The notes under the pieces are model-generated. The model was not told the origin of the DNA. It saw nothing but the letters and a program-made list of their open reading frames with translations, and made no database searches. Below are positions 1 to 5,258 of a stretch of DNA of 6,685 nucleotides, piece after piece. The stretch spans positions 1-6,685 of the forward strand of contig JAUSOA010000224.1 in NCBI GenBank assembly GCA_030656435.1, in the 5' to 3' direction. Source of the stretch: Acholeplasmataceae bacterium (GTDB lineage: Bacteria > Bacillota_I > Bacilli_A > Acholeplasmatales > Acholeplasmataceae). How positions within the stretch are numbered: position 1 is the first letter of the stretch; every line of letters begins with the position of its first letter. The position numbers and the translations under genes were made by a program.

Positions 1-670
1 TAAATACGGTTAACCCAACTGTCATTTTTGGTCCATATATAGAATCAATTAAGCTATAAAAATCGTTATTACCAAAGGTTGTTTTTACGATTTTATCATC
101 AATGGTTAAGCTCAAGCGAATATGTGGATTCGCGAGTGCAAGTCGATCAAATATATCAATAATCGCGTATCTCTCTGAAACCTCTGATTTGATATATTTA
201 AATCTTGCAGGGGTGTTATAAAATAAATCAGTGACCTCTACAACAGTCCCTTTATTTAAGGTAGCACTTCCCTCACCTACCAAATGTCCAGAGTGATAGG
301 TAACATAAATACCTTCACTATGTTCCTGTCTAGTTTTTAAGGTAACCTTGGAAACGGATGCGATTGCAGCAAGTGCTTCACCACGAAAGCCTAGGGTATT
401 GATATGAGATAAATCCGATTCATCCTTGATTTTAGAGGTTGCATGTCGATCAAATGCTAAATGTGCATCCAAAAAATCCATTCCAGAGCCATTGTCTGTA
501 ACGATTATTGATTTCATCCCCATATCATAAACCTCTACATGAATTTGGGTTGAACCTGCATCGATTGAATTTTCGATAAGCTCCTTTAAAACTGACGCTG
601 GACGGTCAACGACCTCACCAGCTGCAATCATATTGGCGAGCTTTGGATCCATTAATTTGATAATAGACAT
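1..670 (-). CDS. mutL: DNA mismatch repair protein MutL, N-terminal part (3' end beyond window)
   Basis: This is the N-terminal 223 residues of MutL, the ATPase that couples MutS-bound mismatches to strand removal. The frame stays open to base 1, so the C-terminal part is missing here, and I cannot tell whether it carries the endonuclease motif typical of MutL outside the E. coli group. GHKL ATPase motifs are complete: ELIENSIDAGS (residues 30-40, with the Mg-binding Asn34), DNGSGM (59-64), HATSKI (76-81) and TLGFRGEAL (92-100, ATP lid). The following FYNTPARFK segment is also typical of MutL. The ATG at 670 is preceded by AGAGGA at a 6-nt spacing. This ribosome binding site overlaps the last bases of the mutS stop codon, and the two genes are only 10 bp apart, so they are surely co-transcribed and may be translationally coupled. 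Nothing in the visible part is degenerate. Confidence 0.97.
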   Translation of the reverse strand, partial: MSIIKLMDPKLANMIAAGEVVDRPASVLKELIENSIDAGSTQIHVEVYDMGMKSIIVTDNGSGMDFLDAHLAFDRHATSKIKDESDLSHINTLGFRGEALAAIASVSKVTLKTRQEHSEGIYVTYHSGHLVGEGSATLNKGTVVEVTDLFYNTPARFKYIKSEVSERYAIIDIFDRLALANPHIRLSLTIDDKIVKTTFGNNDFYSLIDSIYGPKMTVGLTVF

Positions 671-680
671 CGAGTATCCT

Positions 681-3203
681 CTATTTCTTAGGTTTTATAA
701 TTTGCTGATAATGCTTGAGTAACAATAAGGCATCAATTGGTGTCATTTGATCGGTATTAATCTTTTCGATTTCCTCTAATACACCAAGCTTTTCGGATTC
801 AATGATATTTACCGATTCCTCTTCAAATTTTTCATAATTGAATAAATCTAGAACAACCTTATTTTCCTTTTGTTCCAGCTTATTTAATATTTCCTTACTT
901 CTCTTGATTAAAGACTTTGGAAGGTGTGCAAGATTAGCGACTTGGATCCCGTAGGACTTATCGGTGGTTCCCTTTTCCACATGGTGTAAGAATACCATGG
1001 TATCTCCTTCTTCTTTGGCTTTCACACAAAGGTTTGTAAGTCTTGATAAACTAGCCTCTAAAACGGTTAGCTCATGATAATGGGTGGAAAATAGCGTTTG
1101 TGCCTTAATCTTTTCATGTATATATTCAATCATTCCCTGAGCAAGAGCCATACCATCATAGGTTGCTGTGCCTCTACCGATTTCATCAAATAAAATCAAG
1201 CTTTGGTCAGTTGCTTTCGTTAATGCTTCATTGGATTCAACCATTTCAACCATAAAGGTCGATTTGCCTCCTGATAAATCATCAGATGAGCCAATTCGAG
1301 TGAATATTGCGTCATAAAGTGGAAGATTTGCACGCTCTGCTGGAACAAAGGAACCAACCTGAGCCATATAAACAATCACTGCGAACATGCGCATATAGGT
1401 AGACTTACCGCTCATGTTAGGACCTGTGATTAAAAAGATTTCTCCTTCTTTCATGATTACATCGTTAGCTACAAATTTAGTGAATCTTTCAACAACTGGA
1501 TGTCTTGCAGAAATCACTTCAACCTCTCTTTTTTGATGAAGTGTAGGACGCTTAAAATTATATTTTTCAGCTACAACAGCAAGACTTAAGTATAAATCAA
1601 CTTCTGCAACCCTTTTCGATAATTCCTGAAGGGTGAAGGTAAACTTTTCTGCATACTCTCTAATTTCCTTGAAAAGATCGTATTCAAGCGTCATGCTCTT
1701 TTCCTTAGCATGCAGTAAATCGTCTTCCTTTTCCTTTAAAATTGGTGTGATATAGCGCTCACTATTGGCTAAGGTTTGTTTTCTTTCGTAACCGAATTCT
1801 TCCTTAACTAAGAGTGAATTCCCCTTCGATACTTCGATATAATAGCCAAAGACTCTATTATAGCCAACTCTTAAATTTCTAATTCCTGTTTTTTCTCTTT
1901 CTTCGACTTCAAAGGCAGACAACCAGGTTTGACCATGAGAAGCAATATCTCTTAAATCATCTAACTTATCATTAAATCCTTTTTTAATGATTCCACCATC
2001 CTTTAAGGTGATTGGTGGATCTGTTTCTATCGCGGATTCTAAAAACTGAAATAGTTCTTGGTGATCATCCATCAAAGAAATCATTAAATCTAGCTTAGGA
2101 TTTTTATATAACGATAAAGCTTCCTTCAAATCAGGAATTTGTTTTAAGGTTTCTTTAAGCTGATATAAATCTCTCGCATTGACGGTATTAAAGGAGATAC
2201 GTCCCACGATTCTATTGATATCATAGATATACTTTAAATGGTCTAAAACACGTTCTCTAGGCTGATAAGGTGTTAATGCTTCGATCATATCGTAGCGTTC
2301 ATTTAATGCGTTTAAATCGTTTAATGGATGGTTTAAAAATGATTTTAACATTCTAGAACCCATCGCTGTTTGACATTCATTTAGCCAATACAGTAATGAA
2401 GTCTGTTGATTGTTTACCAAGGATTCATCAATTTCTAAATGCTTTTTTACGCGGTAGTCGACATGCATATGGCCAACTCTTTGAATAACCTTAAAGGGCA
2501 TTAAGTGATGAATCATTTGTTTTTGAGTGTTTGATAAATAATTTAATAAATGAGATGCAGCTCTTTTTTGTTCACGCTCTAAATGATTTAAATATCTTTG
2601 TTCGATTATTTGAAATTGATCAGAAATCGATACGAGCCGTTCATTGTCTTTAAGCAGGTTTATAAATGATTCATCAAAATGAGGAGGTAAAACAACCTCT
2701 CTAATATCTAGACTAAGAATTAAGTCTAAGACGCTCTTCTTTTCTAATGAATCGGTAATAAATGATTCTCCTGTTGATATATCTACATAGGTTAAAGCGT
2801 ATCCCTTTTCAGTGAGTAAAATACTTCCTATAAAGTTATTGGACTTCGCGTCAAGGATTCCATCATCAAGAACAGTACCAGGGGTAACCAATCGAATGAC
2901 TTCTCTTTTTACAAGTCCCTTTCCTGCTTCTGTAACCTGCTCAACGATTGCAATCTTGAATCCCTTTTCAATAAGCTTTTGAATATAGGGCTTAACAGCA
3001 TGATAAGGAACACCGCACATCGGAACCTTTGCACCTGCATCTCTTGAGGTTAAGGCGATTTCTAGAACCTTTGATGCTAAAATCGCATCATCAAAAAACA
3101 TTTCATAGAAATCCCCTAATCTAAAAAAGACTATCGCATCTGCGTAGTCTTCTTTAATTTCAAGGTATTGTTGCATCATTGGGGTATATTTTTGTTTATC
3201 CAT
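681..3203 (-). CDS. mutS: DNA mismatch repair protein MutS
   Basis: This is a full-length MutS of 840 residues, close to the usual 850-860, acting as a dimeric or tetrameric sliding clamp that recognises mismatches and small loops. The mismatch-recognition motif F-x-E is seen as GDFYEMF (Phe32, Glu34), followed by the CGVPYHA segment that is standard for the MutS1 family. The connector, lever and clamp domains fill the middle. The ABC-type ATPase follows: Walker A GPNMSGKST (594-602), the FSSDDLSGGKSTF-like signature region, Walker B ILFDEIGRG (Asp673, Glu674) and the STHYHEL histidine switch (around 706-712). The C-terminal TPIDALLLLKHYQQ helix-turn-helix dimerisation element is present. The ATG at 3203 is preceded by AGAGGGGG at 6 nt. 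It lies 30 bp after the unknown membrane-protein gene with no terminator between, and 10 bp before mutL. One oddity is that the C-terminal beta-clamp-binding-like motif reads VLDLF (784-788) instead of the usual QLxLF. Confidence 0.99.
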   Translation of the reverse strand: MDKQKYTPMMQQYLEIKEDYADAIVFFRLGDFYEMFFDDAILASKVLEIALTSRDAGAKVPMCGVPYHAVKPYIQKLIEKGFKIAIVEQVTEAGKGLVKREVIRLVTPGTVLDDGILDAKSNNFIGSILLTEKGYALTYVDISTGESFITDSLEKKSVLDLILSLDIREVVLPPHFDESFINLLKDNERLVSISDQFQIIEQRYLNHLEREQKRAASHLLNYLSNTQKQMIHHLMPFKVIQRVGHMHVDYRVKKHLEIDESLVNNQQTSLLYWLNECQTAMGSRMLKSFLNHPLNDLNALNERYDMIEALTPYQPRERVLDHLKYIYDINRIVGRISFNTVNARDLYQLKETLKQIPDLKEALSLYKNPKLDLMISLMDDHQELFQFLESAIETDPPITLKDGGIIKKGFNDKLDDLRDIASHGQTWLSAFEVEEREKTGIRNLRVGYNRVFGYYIEVSKGNSLLVKEEFGYERKQTLANSERYITPILKEKEDDLLHAKEKSMTLEYDLFKEIREYAEKFTFTLQELSKRVAEVDLYLSLAVVAEKYNFKRPTLHQKREVEVISARHPVVERFTKFVANDVIMKEGEIFLITGPNMSGKSTYMRMFAVIVYMAQVGSFVPAERANLPLYDAIFTRIGSSDDLSGGKSTFMVEMVESNEALTKATDQSLILFDEIGRGTATYDGMALAQGMIEYIHEKIKAQTLFSTHYHELTVLEASLSRLTNLCVKAKEEGDTMVFLHHVEKGTTDKSYGIQVANLAHLPKSLIKRSKEILNKLEQKENKVVLDLFNYEKFEEESVNIIESEKLGVLEEIEKINTDQMTPIDALLLLKHYQQIIKPKK

Positions 3204-3233
3204 GGTTGACCCCCTCTTTAATATGAGTTTATA

Positions 3234-4823
3234 TTATGTGATGATACTTGTGATTAATTCATGAATATGAAGCACTATACCCTTGCCACCGATTTGGTAG
3301 AGTCCATTAATCCATGCATCTGCATCACGCACAAACTGGAATGGGATAAAGTAGGATGCTACCGAGTAAACAACGAGTAAGACTACGACAACTGCAATGG
3401 TAATTAATATGAATTTCAGTAGGAATTTGAAAAGCTTCTTGATGAAAATTGCTTCCTTTGGTGGAAGATCATCATCGTCATCATCTTTATTGGTTCCGAT
3501 TGATGATTGAGCTTTACGCGCTTCAATGAATTTTTCTCTTTCCTCAATTTCGTCATTTTTAACAAGCTTCTTCAATATTTTCGGATTACCATAAAACTCT
3601 GCGGAATTTAAAACAAGTGGTTCAGATAACGAGCCTGCTCTTGGACCTTGTTCAACAGTTTCTTGACTCATTTGTAGTGCGTTATCTTCAACAGCTTTTT
3701 CAATAGATTTTCTAAGTAGCTTGATTTCATTGACCAATTCACTTAAATCCAGTGGAGCTGCTGCATATTGAACTTGTGTCTCTCTTTGGACTGGTTTTGG
3801 AGTTTCTTGGACAACTGTCTTAACTTCTTCAATTGGTTCTTCCACAACTGCTTCTTCAGTAACAGCTTGAGAAGTATCTTCAGTTTTTTCCTCTTCATCT
3901 AAAATAACAACATTAGTTTCTTCCGTTTTAGGAGTTGGTTCTACATGCTTAGCAACTTCTTCAACTTCTTTTTCGTAAACCTTAGGTGAGTCTGGAATAA
4001 AGTAAGATTCTTTTGTTTCCTTTGCGTTCGCTAAAATATATTCGATAATTTCTTCTTTTTTAAGTTCAGTGGATGCTTTAATATCATGATCGATTGCGAA
4101 ACGCTGCATAATTAAAACAGACATTCCTCTAACTTGAGTCTCTAGCTGTTCTGTATGCTGTCCGCGATCTTTAAGCTCGTGAATAATAATATCTGCGAGT
4201 TCTGTTTTCTTTAAACGTCTTGGAACATCTACATCATATTTAGAACCTAAATCTCTAATTTCGTGTAGTGTGGAGCTCTTAAAGAGTACTGGTCTAAACT
4301 TTGCTGGAGCAAGTCCGTCAATACGACCATAACTATCAAAGAATAAATTTTTAATGTCTCTATTGAAAGTTTTCATTGAAGGTAATTGAAGACCATTTGC
4401 TCTAACGTGTGCTAATGATGAATCTAAAATTCTCTTTAAATCTTTTGCTGGAACCTTTTTTTCATTCATGTAGGATAATAAATCAGTCCAGAATTCTTCT
4501 AGGAAATCACGGTCAATTTTTGGGTCATCAAAAAATATCAATAGATTTTCTAATTGAGTTTCAGTAAATTCAGTAAACCAAGAGAGACGATAGTTCAATT
4601 CATCTGCAAGTGTAAGTCTTGACTTTCTTGTTTCAATAACCTTTTCTCTTAAAACTTCTCTTAAGACAAAGATTCGAAGTTCACGTGGTATTGTTAGCCC
4701 TATTTCTTCAAAGAAAGAATTCACATAGCTTGCAGGTAAATAGATAATTGTCTTGAGTAAATCTTCGATCTTATAATCCTTAGTTCCTACTAAAATCATA
4801 CTTTCTCTTGTTAATCTAGCCAT
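3234..4823 (-). CDS. Unrecognised membrane-anchored protein with SAP/HeH-like motifs, first gene of the mutSL operon
   Basis: I do not recognise this 529-residue protein. Residues 1-280 are helical and mixed-charge. Two segments, about 183-218 and 234-266, fit the helix-extended-helix pattern of SAP/HeH/Rho_N-like nucleic-acid-binding motifs, centred on RRLKKTELADIII and TELKKEEIIEYIL. Residues 31-62 may be a degenerate third copy (PRELRIFVLREVL). Residues about 283-350 are a disordered linker rich in Glu, Thr, Val and Pro. Residues 357-392 could form a short coiled coil. A run of six Asp (447-452) precedes a basic stretch (KKLFKFLLK) and a single transmembrane helix (about 468-493), then a 36-residue tail. 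The positive-inside rule places the N-terminal bulk in the cytoplasm. I chose the ATG at 4823 because a GGAGG sits 6 nt upstream; an in-frame ATG at 4862 lies within the promoter region. The gene has its own promoter and is followed after 30 bp by mutS. It occupies the slot held by cotE in B. subtilis but does not look like CotE. A link to DNA repair or nucleoid-membrane attachment is inference only. Confidence 0.9.
   Translation of the reverse strand: MARLTRESMILVGTKDYKIEDLLKTIIYLPASYVNSFFEEIGLTIPRELRIFVLREVLREKVIETRKSRLTLADELNYRLSWFTEFTETQLENLLIFFDDPKIDRDFLEEFWTDLLSYMNEKKVPAKDLKRILDSSLAHVRANGLQLPSMKTFNRDIKNLFFDSYGRIDGLAPAKFRPVLFKSSTLHEIRDLGSKYDVDVPRRLKKTELADIIIHELKDRGQHTEQLETQVRGMSVLIMQRFAIDHDIKASTELKKEEIIEYILANAKETKESYFIPDSPKVYEKEVEEVAKHVEPTPKTEETNVVILDEEEKTEDTSQAVTEEAVVEEPIEEVKTVVQETPKPVQRETQVQYAAAPLDLSELVNEIKLLRKSIEKAVEDNALQMSQETVEQGPRAGSLSEPLVLNSAEFYGNPKILKKLVKNDEIEEREKFIEARKAQSSIGTNKDDDDDDLPPKEAIFIKKLFKFLLKFILITIAVVVVLLVVYSVASYFIPFQFVRDADAWINGLYQIGGKGIVLHIHELITSIIT
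3345..3422 (-). other. Single transmembrane helix of the unknown protein
   Basis: Residues about 468-493 are an uninterrupted hydrophobic stretch (ILITIAVVVVLLVVY at its core) bounded by KKLFKFLLK on the N side and by FQFVRDADAW on the C side. No N-terminal signal peptide or second hydrophobic span is seen. The protein is therefore probably a single-pass, near-C-terminal anchor with its large N-terminal part in the cytoplasm and about 36 residues outside. The length and hydrophobicity make the membrane call strong. The orientation rests on the flanking lysines. Confidence 0.88.
4026..4277 (-). other. Tandem SAP/HeH/Rho_N-like motif region within the unknown protein
   Basis: This covers residues 183-266 of the unknown protein. 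Copy one (about 183-218) has a helix HEIRDLGSKY, a short extended DVDVPRR, then a second helix beginning LKKTEL. Copy two (about 234-266) has helix VLIMQRFAIDHD, extended IKASTE, then LKKEEIIEYIL. Both place a Leu followed by Lys-Lys, then Glu plus an aliphatic residue, at the same spacing. This is the pattern seen in SAP, HeH/LEM and Rho N-terminal domains, which bind nucleic acids or, for LEM, protein partners. The match was made by eye, with no profile search, so the family assignment is tentative. Confidence 0.5.
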
Positions 4824-4829
4824 AGCATA

Positions 4830-4834
4830 CCTCC
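4830..4834 (-). promoter_or_regulatory. Ribosome binding site deciding the start of the unknown gene
   Basis: GGAGG lies 6 nt before the ATG at 4823 (context TTGGAGGTATGCTATGGC). It rules for the 529-residue form over the 13-residue-longer reading from 4862, whose start falls in the palindrome and promoter and has no Shine-Dalgarno sequence. Confidence 0.9.
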
Positions 4835-4841
4835 AACATAC

Positions 4842-4866
4842 TTCTTTGTATTTATAATACAACGAA
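4842..4866 (-). promoter_or_regulatory. Inverted repeat overlapping the -10 element, candidate operator
   Basis: On the minus strand, arms TTCGTTGTATT and AATACAAAGAA are separated by ATA. Ten of eleven positions are complementary, and the inner seven pairs are perfect. The dyad covers the predicted -10 hexamer and the predicted transcription start, the usual place for a dimeric repressor. It does not match the B. subtilis LexA box (CGAAC-N4-GTTCG). No T-run follows it, so it is not a terminator. The regulator is unknown. Confidence 0.5.
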
Positions 4867-4882
4867 TTTATATTTATTACAA
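4854..4882 (-). promoter_or_regulatory. Sigma-A-like promoter of the unknown gene-mutS-mutL operon
   Basis: Reading the minus strand, TTGTAA (4882-4877) matches four of six -35 positions. Exactly 17 bp later, TATTAT (4859-4854) matches five of six -10 positions. Transcription would start near 4847, giving a leader of about 23 nt that contains the GGAGG site. It lies just downstream of the miaB-ricA terminator, where a new promoter is expected. No other convincing promoter is seen before mutS or mutL. The assignment was made by eye in an AT-rich spacer. Confidence 0.65.
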
Positions 4883-4892
4883 GTTATTTTAC

Positions 4893-4927
4893 TTAAATTA
4901 AAGGAAAATGGCCTTGATTAGACCATT
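4893..4927 (-). terminator. Intrinsic terminator of the miaB-ricA unit
   Basis: On the minus strand AATGGTC and GGCCATT form a 7-bp stem with one G-U pair around the 7-nt loop TAATCAA. The stem is followed by a U-rich stretch (TTTTCCTTTAATTT). It begins one base after the ricA stop codon, so the upstream unit ends here, separating it from the mutSL unit. The T-run is interrupted by CC, so efficiency may be moderate. Confidence 0.75.
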
Positions 4928-4928
4928 A

Positions 4929-5258
4929 TCATTCAAAATCCTTTTCTATGCCATCTTCTATGATACCAAGCACTGCTTGTATAACCTCATTGATGTCGCT
5001 TTGTAAAGCCAAATAATCTGACATTAGAGGGTAGCTTTCAATCGCTTCTAAGCATTGATCATAGCGCTCTTGAAAGGTTTTAATCGCTTCAGTTTTTTGG
5101 ATTTGTTTTGCATTCACAAGCTGCTTTTGAATCGATTTCAATTCATTCATTTTCGCTTTCAATTCTTTGTTTGCATTAATATGTTTTTCAATTCTTTTAT
5201 AGCGTTTGATGTCTTCATTTTCTAAAAGCATTTGGATTAATTTCTCTTTTTCGGTCAT
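4929..5258 (-). CDS. ricA: YlbF/YmcA-family protein, probable RicA of the Ric (Y) complex
   Basis: This small all-helical, highly charged protein of 109 residues has the layout of the Com_YlbF/YmcA family: a long helical hairpin around KANMNEL-like and IQKQLVNAKQ segments, then a SYPLMSDYLALQSDINEVIQ segment. In B. subtilis, YmcA (RicA), YlbF (RicF) and YaaT (RicT) form a complex that acts with RNase Y in mRNA maturation and carries Fe-S clusters. The position directly after miaB, as in B. subtilis ymcB-ymcA, favours RicA over RicF. I start it at the ATG at 5258, which overlaps the miaB stop as ATGA and has GGGGG 7 nt upstream. A reading from 5282 adds 8 residues and has no such site. The protein is shorter than B. 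subtilis YmcA (about 143 residues) and holds only one Cys (residue 69), lacking the C-terminal cysteine tail. A terminator follows at once. The family call is firm; the paralogue choice is less so. Confidence 0.75.
   Translation of the reverse strand: MTEKEKLIQMLLENEDIKRYKRIEKHINANKELKAKMNELKSIQKQLVNAKQIQKTEAIKTFQERYDQCLEAIESYPLMSDYLALQSDINEVIQAVLGIIEDGIEKDFE

Noticed and set aside
3204..3260. Separate promoter for mutS (TATAAA-like bases near 3228-3236).
   Set aside because: No acceptable -35 is seen at 16-18 bp, the gap is only 30 bp, and no terminator ends the preceding gene.
3468..3485. Microsatellite at the Asp run of the unknown protein (GAT/GAC repeats).
   Set aside because: Only six codons with a synonymous interruption; too short to suggest phase variation.
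4824..4862. Longer start for the unknown gene at 4862.
   Set aside because: It would place the promoter -10, the dyad and the GGAGG site inside the coding sequence; the ATG at 4823 has ideal spacing to GGAGG.
4842..4866. Reading the dyad as a LexA/SOS box.
   Set aside because: It lacks the CGAAC-N4-GTTCG core of the Firmicutes LexA site; only generic symmetry is present.
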